A stretch of 64,000 nucleotides of DNA. Origin: UBA7455 sp026713185 (lineage in GTDB: Bacteria > Pseudomonadota > Gammaproteobacteria > Pseudomonadales > Azotimanducaceae). The translations under genes were made by a program, and so were the position numbers. Shown here in pieces: positions 45,041-54,279 of the stretch (position 1 is its first letter; each line of letters starts with the position of its first letter). The notes beneath the pieces are model-generated. The model was not told where the DNA came from, ran no database searches, and saw nothing but the letters and a program-made list of their open reading frames with translations. Location: NCBI GenBank assembly GCA_963665785.1, contig OY762456.1, positions 3,224,001 to 3,288,000 on the forward strand, read 5' to 3'.

Positions 45041-45130
45041 GGAAATCCCAGACCCGGTCTAAAACCCAGGCGTGAAATGCGCCTCGGAAATCCCGGACCC
45101 GATCTAAAACCCAGGCGTGAAATGCGCCTC
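45041..45130. repeat. Two tandem 45-bp units overlapping a gene end
   Basis: Units 45041-45085 and 45086-45130 each start GGAAATCCC(A/G)GACCC and end GTGAAATGCGCCTC, differing at only a few bases. The second unit contains the last codons and stop of the minus-strand Mre11-like gene, so the first unit is a duplicated gene end. The tandem pair separates convergent genes. Confidence 0.8.
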
Positions 45131-45886
45131 CAGGGCAGTAACATCATCGGTTGGTCCGGTATCCTCCATAACGATTCGATTGATTCTGACGCCTCTGTCG
45201 GGACTGAATTCAACATGTGCGGCAGTCATTTCGCGAATACCCTGATCCAGACTGGGTGACCCTGGATAAGCTGCCTGTGTCGCTCCGTGATGGATTTTAG
45301 AGAATACATGAACATGTCCAAGTGCGAGGTAATCAAAGGTACTGCCGGCAATTTCATCGGGTGTAATCAATGAAGAGTACATTCCGGCGCCACGCTCAAC
45401 ATAATAACCATGCGTCATGCCGATATACCATCCATCGTGGTCCTTTTCCGGCACACTCTCAAGTGGTTTGTTTTCAGGATGATGGTCGACTATCCCCTTT
45501 CCCCAGATCTTGAGATCAAGATCTGAAAACTCAACAATGCCGCCTTCCTCCTCGGTAATAAAGTTGATGTGCGATCCCGCTTCTCGTGGATCATAACGGT
45601 TATAGACAGAGTAATCGGTCATACAATCATGATTACCCGTAATCATAACGACAGGACATTGCACTCGTGCGAGCTGCCCGGACGCAAATTCCAGACAGGC
45701 AGATTTCACCCTGTTGTGATCGAACAGATCGCCAGCAATCAGGAACAGATCAACATCAAGTTCCAGAGATTTGTCCACGACATTCATCAAGCCGCGCTGG
45801 GCAAAACTCTCTTCGCCCTTTGCACCCAGTCTGTCATCAAGATGAATGTCAGATGTGTGCAGGATGTGAACATATCCGGATGTCAA
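45104..45886 (-). CDS. SbcD/Mre11-like metallophosphoesterase
   Basis: The 260-residue protein has the Mre11-type nuclease core: HTSDIHLDD near 10, IAGDLFDHNR near 49, ITGNHDCMTD near 82, MTHGYY near 178 and GHVHVFSK near 209. It lacks the C-terminal capping domain of SbcD (about 400 residues), and no SbcC-like ATPase is nearby, so a role in double-strand-break repair should not be assumed. The C-terminus (EAHFTPGF) lies inside a 45-bp tandem duplication. Confidence 0.85.
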   Translation of the reverse strand: MTSGYVHILHTSDIHLDDRLGAKGEESFAQRGLMNVVDKSLELDVDLFLIAGDLFDHNRVKSACLEFASGQLARVQCPVVMITGNHDCMTDYSVYNRYDPREAGSHINFITEEEGGIVEFSDLDLKIWGKGIVDHHPENKPLESVPEKDHDGWYIGMTHGYYVERGAGMYSSLITPDEIAGSTFDYLALGHVHVFSKIHHGATQAAYPGSPSLDQGIREMTAAHVEFSPDRGVRINRIVMEDTGPTDDVTALEAHFTPGF

Positions 45887-46108
45887 TTGAGCACCTTACA
45901 ATAACGCCTTTCGTCTGATTGTATCAGGAAGGACACTGACTATATCACATAGTTGTTTCAGAGCCTTCAGCGGGCCAGTAACTCTCCCTGCCGCTGTCGC
46001 GGAGCAAACAGGTCGGCTTACCTGGATTTTCTTCGTCATGTTAGATGGGAGATTGATCAGACCAGACCTGGATTCGTCACCCGCATGAAATGTGGATCAT
46101 GACTACCG

Positions 46109-46699
46109 TTAAGACGCCAGCAGTTGATCAGCTTCCCTGCTGAGAAGCCGGCTGTTTGCTGAAAACTGTCTCTTCAGAAATGCCATCTGGTCACCCAGAA
46201 TCCGACCACTGTGCGATAACGCCAGGTATTCAGCATGGTTGGGACAATATGGCAATGCCAGTAGTTCCATATAGCACTCGTCCGGCATCAAGTTGCCCTT
46301 GTGTGCATTGCATCGTTTACAGGCGGTCACCACATTGGTCCAGGTATCTCTACCTCCGCGAGATAATGGTTTCACGTGGTCACGGCTCAATTGAAACTCC
46401 TTGAACCGGTTGCCGCAATACAGACAGACATTCTGATCTCTGCGAAACAATGCCTTGTTGGTAAGCGGCGGCTCTTTGCGGCCTTTGGTAAAAACCTTAC
46501 CTCTACAGGCAATGATGCTATTCAATGTGACTACTGTCTGTTCCCCGGTGAATCGCGAATGACCACCATGAACTTCCATCACCTCTTCACCGTAGGTCCA
46601 ACTGACGAGTTCTCTTGCGTGCAGGCACACCGCCTCCTGCCAGCTTAGCCATTCAAGAGGTAGTCCTGCCGTATTGATACGAAGGATTCTAAGACTCAT
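46109..46699 (-). CDS. HNH endonuclease family protein
   Basis: The 196-residue protein has an N-terminal segment with the conserved LPLEWLSWQEAVCL block and a C-terminal HNH core: CLYCGNRF near 93, LSRDHVKPLSRGGRD near 105 (catalytic His), and TNVVTACKRCNAHKG near 121. Four cysteines form a structural zinc site. This family is common as a single chromosomal gene in proteobacteria and is not obviously linked to defence. The AGGAGAGTCCG before ATG 46699 on the minus strand serves as the ribosome-binding site. Confidence 0.88.
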   Translation of the reverse strand: MSLRILRINTAGLPLEWLSWQEAVCLHARELVSWTYGEEVMEVHGGHSRFTGEQTVVTLNSIIACRGKVFTKGRKEPPLTNKALFRRDQNVCLYCGNRFKEFQLSRDHVKPLSRGGRDTWTNVVTACKRCNAHKGNLMPDECYMELLALPYCPNHAEYLALSHSGRILGDQMAFLKRQFSANSRLLSREADQLLAS

Positions 46700-46879
46700 C
46701 GGACTCTCCTTGGGACCCGTATGATAGTGTCAGTTCCTGACCGTGTTGGTCAGACCTTTGGATAAAGCCGTTTATATTATCCATGTAATCTGAATAAGCA
46801 AGCTTTGGCGCCTGATAGGGTACTCAATTGAGTCCCTCTTGTGGCAGACTGTAGTCGTAGATATTTTCAGGTGGAAGCT

Positions 46880-47809
46880 ATGGATTATGTCAGGTTTGGC
46901 CGCACTGGCCTTAATGTCAGTGTGATGGGTCTTGGTTGTGGTGGCCCCAGCCGTATAGGTATAAAGAAGAACAAGAGTGAAAACGAATCCGTTGAGATTG
47001 TCCGGCGGGCACTGGATTCTGGCGTAAATTTCATTGATACCGCAGAAGTTTATGGAACTGAAGAGGTCGTAGGAAAAGCGTTACAGGAATTCAAAAGGGA
47101 CTCAATCGTCATCTCAACCAAAAAAAACTACCGCAGGGAAATCAGCCCCGGGTTGCTGCGCAAGGGACTGGAGGCAAGCCTGAACCGCCTCCGTACTGAT
47201 TACATCGACATCTACAATCTACACGGTGTCAGTCTGGCAGACTACGCGATGTTGAGAGATGAAATTCTGCCAACCTTCACCAGGTTGAAAGATGAAGGAA
47301 AAATCCGTTTTATTGGCGTTTCGGAAACGTTTAACGATGACAGAACACATCAAATGTTGCTGCAGTCCCTGCCCGATGATGTTTGGGATGTGGTGATGGT
47401 TGGCTTTAACATGCTGAATCAGTCAGCCCGAAGCGTCTTTACACAAACCTGTATCAAAGATGTCGCGGTACAGGTCATGTATGCCGTCCGGCGTGCTCTG
47501 AGTCAACCGGATAAGTTGTTGACCGCTGTAAATTCACTTGTTGAACAGGGCCAGCTTAACCCTGATGAAGTGGATATTAATGACCCTTTCGGTTTTGTTC
47601 TCAAGGAGTCGGATGCCAGCACCCTGGTCGAAGCAGCGTATCGATTCTGTCGCTATGAGCCTGGTGTACATGTTGTTTTATCAGGTACCGGAAATCCTGA
47701 TCACCTTCAATCCAACATCGATTCGCTTAATAGACCACCATTACCGGAGGATGTGGTTCAAAAGCTGCGCTTTATTTTCCGTCATGCAAACGCTGTGACC
47801 GGACAGTAG
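46880..47809 (+). CDS. Aldo/keto reductase
   Basis: This 309-residue NAD(P)H-dependent oxidoreductase has the catalytic tetrad Asp and Tyr in NFIDTAEVYG near 50, Lys in ISTKKNY near 83 and His in DIYNLHGVS near 118. ATG 46880 (MDYVRFGRTGLNV) fits the family start and has AGGTGG upstream; the frame is open 13 codons further to a GTG. The closing segment HVVLSGTGNPDHLQSNI is typical of the cofactor-binding end. Confidence 0.9.
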   Translation: MDYVRFGRTGLNVSVMGLGCGGPSRIGIKKNKSENESVEIVRRALDSGVNFIDTAEVYGTEEVVGKALQEFKRDSIVISTKKNYRREISPGLLRKGLEASLNRLRTDYIDIYNLHGVSLADYAMLRDEILPTFTRLKDEGKIRFIGVSETFNDDRTHQMLLQSLPDDVWDVVMVGFNMLNQSARSVFTQTCIKDVAVQVMYAVRRALSQPDKLLTAVNSLVEQGQLNPDEVDINDPFGFVLKESDASTLVEAAYRFCRYEPGVHVVLSGTGNPDHLQSNIDSLNRPPLPEDVVQKLRFIFRHANAVTGQ

Positions 47810-48053
47810 GTTTACTTCTGCCCTGTCCTTCCTTTTGAAACTTTCAAGGCTTTACTGCTACACTCCGGGATTGTCTCCAGCGAACTCATAATTCGGTGGA
47901 ACATCATATGCAATTCAATTGTGACCTGTCCCGGGATTACCTTTACCTGGCTCGGCCATCAACAAATTGACAGCTTTGTAAATAACATTCTGTCGCAAGA
48001 AGTGTATTTCTTGACTGTAAAGCATAATTTTCAGAAACAGGAATGAGGGAATC

Positions 48054-49772
48054 ATGAGTAGTGGTAAAAAAGTTGTAGGAACGGGCGGTGAATTACTGAT
48101 GCACCAGTTGGTTGCACAGGATGTCGAATTTGCGTTTACCAACACAGGGAGTGCAGAAGCAGGATTTTTCGATGCATTCCTGTCTGTTCCTGGAGTCCAA
48201 CCCATTCTATTGCTTAATGAATCTCTGGTACTTTCCGCTGCCGACGGGTATGCACGCACTTCGCGAAAACCCGCCTTCGTCAATGTGCATCTGGCAGCTG
48301 GAACACGTCAGGGATCGGGTCAATTATTCAATGCTTACTTTGACGGTACACCGATGGTTGTCACAGCGGCGACGCGTGATGCCGGTTCATTCGGCGACCA
48401 TAATACCCTGGGCATGCCCGGTGGATATTCGCAGATAAACGCCGTTCAGGATGTCACCAAGAATCGCTGGGAAGTTCGTGACCCCCGCGGAATTCCCATG
48501 GCCACGCGCAGAGCATTTAAAGACGCCATGTCAATGCCAACCGGTCCAGTGTATCTGGCATACTCGGGACAGGCTCTGGACGCAAAAGATGTCGAAGGTA
48601 CGATACAGCCTGCAGAGGCGCTCGACATGGCCCAGATGCCAAATGAAGCAACACTGGAGAAGATACACGATGCACTGCTCAATGCCGAGAAACCGCTGTT
48701 GGTGGTTGGACCCGATGTTACCCATGCTTCAGCACAACAGGAGGTGCTCGATCTCGCAGATAATTATGCGCTCCCTGTCGCCATAGGCTTTTTCGACTAT
48801 GGATCTTTTCCTCGTGCGCATCCGAATTTTGTTGGTTTGGTCGATGCATTGCGTGATGATCAATACGATGTGGTCTGCTGTATAGGCTACCGTCCCAACA
48901 CACGCGCGAATCCATCTGATGATCGTTTCCCCAATGCCACTATAATCGGTATTGGCCACGATCCTTCCATGCTGGGCAACACCTTTGCACTGGATTTGCA
49001 TATCTGGGCAAACGTTAAAAATGTCCTGACTGCATTGAACCACAAGTGGAATCCAGCAGATGCCAACCTGTACCATCTTTCAAAGCGACAGGGTGAACTG
49101 ACCACCCAAAGTGAAGCGCGCCTGGCCCTGCAACATAAAAATGCACTGTCTCATGCCAACGACAACCCCATTCATCCAGATTACCTCGGCCAGAGAATGG
49201 TGGAAAACCTGGCGCCGAATACGATGGTCGTGTCCGAGAACTTCCGCGCTTCGGACCACCTGTTTCCATTTGGTTACGGAAAGGACGATTGGCGGTATGT
49301 ACGCACTTATGGCGGTAGTCTGGGCCATGGGGTCGGATGTTCCATAGGCTCCCAGATCGCAACACCGGACCGGCCACTGGTGCTCAGTATCGGTGATGGT
49401 TCCGTCATGTACAGCTCTTCAGGTTTCTGGACCATGGCACGTTATGGACTGCCTATCATTACGGTGGTATGGAATAACATGCAATACCAGACCGTGCGAG
49501 TGAACTTTGCCCGCTGGGGCGGCAATATGAAGGAGCAGAACAAATACCCGGAGACTTATCTGGGTGACCCTGCTATAGACTTCGTGATGCTGGCGAAAGC
49601 CCAGGGTATAGAAGGACAACATGTGTATGAGCCTGGCGAACTCGATGCGGCACTGAAAAGGGCACGTGAGGCACAAAGTGCCGGAGAACCGTATTTACTT
49701 GATGTACATATCACCAACGTTGGTGAGGGCGCCGATCAGAACTGGTACAAGGCATACCGTTTGACGTCCTGA
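48054..49772 (+). CDS. Thiamine-diphosphate-dependent enzyme (acetolactate synthase/benzoylformate decarboxylase type)
   Basis: The 572-residue enzyme has the three-domain layout of this superfamily. The N-terminal PYR domain contains the activating Glu in LLNESLVLSAADGYAR near 62. A central TPP-enzyme domain follows (LLVVGPDVTHAS near 222), then the C-terminal PP domain with GDGSVMYSSSGFWTMARYGL and terminal Asn pair VVWNNMQYQ (GDG-NN motif) near 448-475. There is no small regulatory subunit, which argues against acetohydroxyacid synthase. A decarboxylase or carboligase in catabolism is likelier. Confidence 0.88.
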   Translation: MSSGKKVVGTGGELLMHQLVAQDVEFAFTNTGSAEAGFFDAFLSVPGVQPILLLNESLVLSAADGYARTSRKPAFVNVHLAAGTRQGSGQLFNAYFDGTPMVVTAATRDAGSFGDHNTLGMPGGYSQINAVQDVTKNRWEVRDPRGIPMATRRAFKDAMSMPTGPVYLAYSGQALDAKDVEGTIQPAEALDMAQMPNEATLEKIHDALLNAEKPLLVVGPDVTHASAQQEVLDLADNYALPVAIGFFDYGSFPRAHPNFVGLVDALRDDQYDVVCCIGYRPNTRANPSDDRFPNATIIGIGHDPSMLGNTFALDLHIWANVKNVLTALNHKWNPADANLYHLSKRQGELTTQSEARLALQHKNALSHANDNPIHPDYLGQRMVENLAPNTMVVSENFRASDHLFPFGYGKDDWRYVRTYGGSLGHGVGCSIGSQIATPDRPLVLSIGDGSVMYSSSGFWTMARYGLPIITVVWNNMQYQTVRVNFARWGGNMKEQNKYPETYLGDPAIDFVMLAKAQGIEGQHVYEPGELDAALKRAREAQSAGEPYLLDVHITNVGEGADQNWYKAYRLTS

Positions 49773-49777
49773 GTCTT

Positions 49778-51721
49778 TCACTCGAAGTACCAGGTCGACG
49801 GATGATACGCCAGGGTCCACCGGTTGTCCCAACCCCAGATACCCTCAGGTACCACATTCTTCATACGACTTGAGATAACAACGGGGTGCGGCGCCAGTCC
49901 AACAGTTCCGAAGGTCCACACATTCTCGGCTGATGAAGCCAGAATTTTTTTACCTGCGGCAATTCTCACTGCGGGATCAATCGCCCACCGTAATTCATCG
50001 GTCCATCGTTGCAATTCCTGCATGACAGGTGGTGGTTTTTCACCCAGACGACCTTCGGTGATGAAATATCTCGCCCAGTCGTTCCACAGTACGCTTTCCC
50101 AGCCGGCGTACATGGGTACCCACCATCTGGGTACGATGGGAAATAGAATGTCAGTACAGTAATCCGCATGCCACAGAGACATCTGCATGGCGCCAGACTG
50201 TGCACGGGCTGACTGCAGTGCACGATCCACCAACTTCAGTCGAAGATCAATACCCACGGCACGCCAGTAAGCTGACACCAGTTCCATGGTGATTTCCTTC
50301 GGGGTTTCAAAATCAAGGAACTCCATGGTGATTATCAACTCAGAACCATCGGGATATTCCCGCAATCCGTCACCATTGATGTCTTTCAAGCCTATTTCAT
50401 CAAGCAGGGCATTGGCGTAGTCCGGATCGTAATCGCTATGTGCAGTGGCGAACCCTGGTTCATAAAAAATACTGGTAGGATGAACCGTCACCTGTTGAGG
50501 GACGCCACGACCAAAATAAATAATGTCATTCATTTCCTGTCGATCGATGGCATACGACAACGCATGTCGAAATCGCTTATCCCAATAGAGCCGCCGCAAA
50601 GGCTTGTTGGCGTGATTGTAGTTGAGTTGAATGATCACATCACTGGTTTGCAGCCGTCGCCAGATGTGTACCTTGACGTGACCGAAACGCTCTCCAAGCT
50701 TCAACAGTGGGATATCCTGAGTACGCAGTGCAAAGCCGGCAAAATCCAGGTCACCAGTCGCGGCTTTGGCCGTTACCAGTTCGGCATTATCCGTTATGAC
50801 CTCTGCGTCGATGGCATCGATATAAGGAAGTTGCTGACCAGTCGGATCTACTTTGTGATAGTAGGGATTACGTTCAAAACGCATCATGACTGGCGTTCGA
50901 CTGACCAAACGATATGACCGCAATGTAGGCACATCGACGCTCTCTTCGATTCTCGAGAAACGCTGGGCATCTACAAATGCCATCCACGTCATAAATCCCA
51001 TCTCTTTTATTCGTGCATTCAACTCGTCTCTATCCACGAAGGCGGGATGCCAGTTTTGGTAATAATGTTTGGCGTCAACCATGAAATTGCCGAACTGCGC
51101 AATCAGATTAACAAACAGCGGATTGGGCTCCTCAAAGATGTAACTAAATCTGAGGTCATCGATTTTTTTGATGGATCCCCCGGAAATGAGGCGCGACGTC
51201 ACGGGAGCCATTTCCGGATCCAACCAGATGTGGTCAAACGTAAAAACAAAATCATCTGCGGTGAGCGGTACACCGTCCGACCATTTGAGTCCGCTGCGAA
51301 GGACGATGGTGATGGTTTTTCCGTCGTCACTCACTTCCCAGCTCTCCGCAAGGTTCGGCAGCAGGGTTTGCAAGTCGGGAGAGATCGTCAGAGCTGCTTC
51401 CCAATTGAAAAATGTCCAGTGATCGCCCAGCGTAATCCGCGCTACGCCACCGTACTTGCCAATCTCGTCATAAGGCACAATCACAACCGGATCATCCGGA
51501 AGTCTCTGCTGTACAGATGGAAGACCGCGATCAGCCAGTAGGGGGCTTCCCGAAAATTGCGTTATATCCAATTCACTGGCTGTTTGCGGTGCTTCATACC
51601 ACTCTGAAGGTAGCGTCGTTTTGCCCTCATCGGCAAGAACCGGGAACCCCATGAGGATGACAAGCAACAAGGCAAGTCGCGATTTTCCAAGTATTTTCAG
51701 ATAGTTATTGAGTAAAACCAA
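49778..51721 (-). CDS. ABC transporter substrate-binding protein, family 5
   Basis: This 647-residue periplasmic binding protein belongs to the peptide/nickel/oligosaccharide class. A signal peptide (LLVILMGFPVLADEGK) precedes the family block LPNLAESWEVSDDGKTIT near 120, LRSGLKWSDGVPLTADDFVF near 140, and FRHALSYAIDRQEM near 390. No permease or ATPase genes are adjacent, so it must work with components elsewhere. It is convergent with the TPP enzyme gene, only five bases apart. Confidence 0.88.
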   Translation of the reverse strand: MVLLNNYLKILGKSRLALLLVILMGFPVLADEGKTTLPSEWYEAPQTASELDITQFSGSPLLADRGLPSVQQRLPDDPVVIVPYDEIGKYGGVARITLGDHWTFFNWEAALTISPDLQTLLPNLAESWEVSDDGKTITIVLRSGLKWSDGVPLTADDFVFTFDHIWLDPEMAPVTSRLISGGSIKKIDDLRFSYIFEEPNPLFVNLIAQFGNFMVDAKHYYQNWHPAFVDRDELNARIKEMGFMTWMAFVDAQRFSRIEESVDVPTLRSYRLVSRTPVMMRFERNPYYHKVDPTGQQLPYIDAIDAEVITDNAELVTAKAATGDLDFAGFALRTQDIPLLKLGERFGHVKVHIWRRLQTSDVIIQLNYNHANKPLRRLYWDKRFRHALSYAIDRQEMNDIIYFGRGVPQQVTVHPTSIFYEPGFATAHSDYDPDYANALLDEIGLKDINGDGLREYPDGSELIITMEFLDFETPKEITMELVSAYWRAVGIDLRLKLVDRALQSARAQSGAMQMSLWHADYCTDILFPIVPRWWVPMYAGWESVLWNDWARYFITEGRLGEKPPPVMQELQRWTDELRWAIDPAVRIAAGKKILASSAENVWTFGTVGLAPHPVVISSRMKNVVPEGIWGWDNRWTLAYHPSTWYFE

Positions 51722-52073
51722 CGAGAAACCTGTATGTCCGGAACAGAGGGTGTGTTGTCATCAAGACCATTGGATATCGACATGGTGAGTAACAGTGGGA
51801 TCGGAGTCAAGAGGCATTTACGCTGTCTATGATGGCTTGATTCTACTGGTCTCCAGAGCAGGGTCAGATCTCTTTACCCCACAAAAAAACGAAAGAATGC
51901 GGGTTGACGGGCTGGCAAACTGTCAATTCCCGGATTTTCACCCCAAGCTGCAATAGCGCTCTGAAGATCCTTTATGTCATCAATATAATCTAAATATATC
52001 AATGACTTATGTTGCATAGATGGCCGCCATGTGGTATAAACCAACATTATCAATTTGCGACGAAAGACAATTC
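51722..52073. other. Intergenic region upstream of a transposase
   Basis: This contains GGGATCGGAGTCAAGAG near 51798, a degenerate form of the REP-like core, and AT-rich DNA near 51980-52010 that may carry the transposase promoter. The left end of the insertion sequence could not be located. Confidence 0.4.
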
Positions 52074-53549
52074 ATGGCGACCACACAAAGTATCCTCTTT
52101 TCATGGGACAATGTCGAGGCATTACCCGACCTCCAACGCCTGGAACTGGTGTTCCGGTACTTACCCGACCAGGATATCATCGCCGCTCTACAGCAAATGC
52201 GCGGCCATGGCCGTAATGACTTCCCCGTTGCTACCATGTGGCGGGCACTCCTCGCCGGTGTTGTCTTTCAACACGAGAGCATCGAATCCTTGTTGCGCGA
52301 ACTGCGGCGCAACCCGGCCTTGCTGACGCTCTGCGAGTTCGACCCGACGCCGCTGCAAAGTCCGCCCAAAAAAGTTCTCGAACGTGTCGATGGTGTGCTC
52401 AGGGTGAACTTTGTGAGCCAACCGCAGCGCTCTACCATACCGGATAGTCACAACTTCTCCCGGTTTCTGAAGCTGGTACTGAAGATGGAGCAGAAACAAG
52501 GTTTGATCGCCGCCATGATACCGACGTTGCGGCAACAATTAATGACCGTACTGCCGGACTTTGGTGAACACCTGGGGTATGACGGTAAGGCGATTGCGAG
52601 TCATGCTACCGGGAGCAAGAATAAGAAGACCGGGAAAACCTCTGACCCGGATGCGGACTGGGGCAAGCATGAGACCAAAGGGGTGTCGAAGGACGGCAAG
52701 CCATGGCAGAAGATAAAGACCTGGTTTGGTTATAGTCTGCATCTGATTGCCGATACTGCATACGAAATCCCGGTGGCGTTCAGCATCCAGCAGGCGTCCC
52801 GCTCGGAAAACAAAGAACTGGCGGTGCAACTGGAAACCCTGTTTACCGAGACCCCGGAACTGGGAGAGCGTTGTCAGGACTTCACGGCAGACCGTGGCTT
52901 GGATAGTACCGCCTTGAAACAGGATTTGTGGGATCAAAACCACATCCGGCCGTTGGTGGATACCGTTAAACATTGGCAGGCAGAGAAACAGGACCCCGAC
53001 TACAACCCCGAGATCATCGTTACCCGGCCACTCTATCCAGACCGTGCTGATAACATCGTACATAGCGAAAAAGGGGAGGTGTTTTGTGTTTGCCCAGAGA
53101 CCGGAGAGCAGCGACCGCTGGCCTTCCAGGGTTTTGAAGCGACGCGCAATACATTGAAGTATCGTTGTCCGGCCGCCGCTTACGGGCTTAAGTGTGCTGG
53201 CCGGGAAGCGTGCTACCGGCAGGCGGGTACGAAAGCGGGCGATTATGGTCGTATTGTGCGCATTAATATCGGGCAGCAGGATCGGCGTATTTTTACACCC
53301 ACCCCTTATGACAGTCCTTCCTGGCGGCGAGGTTACCATCGGCGCAGTGCGCTGGAACGGATTAACAGCCGCATAGATCAAAGCTTTGGCTTTGAGCATC
53401 ACTACATCCGTGGCAAGGCGAAGATGCAGGTACGGGTCGGTCTGGCGATGGCGATCATGATGGCACTGGCATTGGGTCATGTTCAAGAAGGCCGCCCGGA
53501 ACAGATGCGTTCCCTGGTCAAGCCGGTACCCTTGCTGGATACCGGATAG
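52074..53549 (+). CDS. DDE transposase (IS4/IS1182-like)
   Basis: The 491-residue transposase starts at ATG 52074 (MATTQSILFSWDN); an in-frame ATG at 52020 is less likely. The N-terminus is a helical DNA-binding region. The catalytic Asp is in GYDGKAIASH near 175, the second in FTADRGLDSTALKQ near 272, and the Glu in the ERINSRIDQSFGFEHHY block near 433. A cysteine-rich insert (CPETGEQ, CPAAAYGLKCAGREAC) lies between. The frame is intact, so the enzyme may be active. Terminal inverted repeats and target duplications could not be found, and its ends do not match the MITE termini. Confidence 0.85.
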   Translation: MATTQSILFSWDNVEALPDLQRLELVFRYLPDQDIIAALQQMRGHGRNDFPVATMWRALLAGVVFQHESIESLLRELRRNPALLTLCEFDPTPLQSPPKKVLERVDGVLRVNFVSQPQRSTIPDSHNFSRFLKLVLKMEQKQGLIAAMIPTLRQQLMTVLPDFGEHLGYDGKAIASHATGSKNKKTGKTSDPDADWGKHETKGVSKDGKPWQKIKTWFGYSLHLIADTAYEIPVAFSIQQASRSENKELAVQLETLFTETPELGERCQDFTADRGLDSTALKQDLWDQNHIRPLVDTVKHWQAEKQDPDYNPEIIVTRPLYPDRADNIVHSEKGEVFCVCPETGEQRPLAFQGFEATRNTLKYRCPAAAYGLKCAGREACYRQAGTKAGDYGRIVRINIGQQDRRIFTPTPYDSPSWRRGYHRRSALERINSRIDQSFGFEHHYIRGKAKMQVRVGLAMAIMMALALGHVQEGRPEQMRSLVKPVPLLDTG

Positions 53550-53924
53550 CCTCTGCGCTGAGCTTTCGATCCTACAGGCACATCAGCGGCACTCTGGCCG
53601 GGATTGCCTCTGTCTCAATACCCAACACGTCATAGAAACGACAGCTTCGCAGTCTCGTAAATGACAGAATGTCGCATTCATGGCTCATATTCTCACTTGT
53701 TTTTACCCTGGTTCAGGTTCCTGCGCTGACTTTCCGGCAGATGACGGCATGACCATCTGCTGTGAGGTGGGACTACATCTGAAATCGGGTGGGAAATACT
53801 TGGACTGTAGCCCAGAAGTGGCCGAAAAACTCCTGAAAAACTCTACAGCGCACATGCCTCGGAGTCAAGCAATAATGGTTTACAGACGGTGTTTGTGGTA
53901 TCTTATCCAGGTCAGGAATCATTT
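53550..53924. other. Region between the transposase and the receptor locus
   Basis: It probably holds the right end of the insertion sequence and the promoter of the downstream genes. Open frames here are short and unconvincing. No Zur-type dyad was recognised. Confidence 0.35.
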
Positions 53925-54212
53925 ATGCATAAACTTCTGTTTAACCATCACCGAATGCTGCATGGCTTTGCCTGGGTTGCTGTGATACTGCTCTGCAGTG
54001 CCCAGGTACTCGAAAGCCAGCACCAGCATGAGCCAACTGTTTCGGACGAGATCTGCACCCTCTGCGCATTCTCCGATACGGGTTTTACACCAGTCAGTGC
54101 CGATGTTCATGCTCCGTTATGGTCAACGGTGGATTACTCGCTGATTCCTTCGACTGTACTCACCTCACGCCCATTTGAGACCCACCATTCCCGCGCACCT
54201 CCCATCTCCTGA
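53925..54212 (+). CDS. Small exported DUF2946-like protein
   Basis: The 95-residue product begins with a signal or anchor helix (LHGFAWVAVILLCSAQVL) and continues with a metal-binding-looking stretch: SQHQHEP and EICTLC (CxxC). DUF2946 proteins of this shape are often found beside copper or zinc uptake genes. ATG 53925 is preferred; the frame is open 12 codons upstream. It is followed after 67 bases by a His-rich TonB receptor, so the two are probably expressed together. Function unknown, with a role in metal handling inferred. Confidence 0.6.
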   Translation: MHKLLFNHHRMLHGFAWVAVILLCSAQVLESQHQHEPTVSDEICTLCAFSDTGFTPVSADVHAPLWSTVDYSLIPSTVLTSRPFETHHSRAPPIS

Positions 54213-54279
54213 GCAGTAAAGCTGAAAACGCGCGACCTTCTTACAGGCCGCGCCATCTTTATTCATCAGGAGGTGAGAT

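Noticed and set aside
45104..45886. SbcD repair nuclease
   Set aside because: The core motifs fit Mre11/SbcD, but the length, the missing capping domain and the absence of sbcC make the specific name unsafe.
51980..53680. Terminal inverted repeats of the insertion sequence
   Set aside because: Only a loose direct similarity (AATGAC...GCAT..ATGGC) was seen on both sides. No inverted repeat or target duplication could be shown, so the element's borders are left open.
53680..53985. Plus-strand ORF of about 100 codons after the transposase
   Set aside because: Cysteine-rich, unstructured composition with no ribosome-binding site, and it overlaps the better-supported DUF2946-like gene in another frame.
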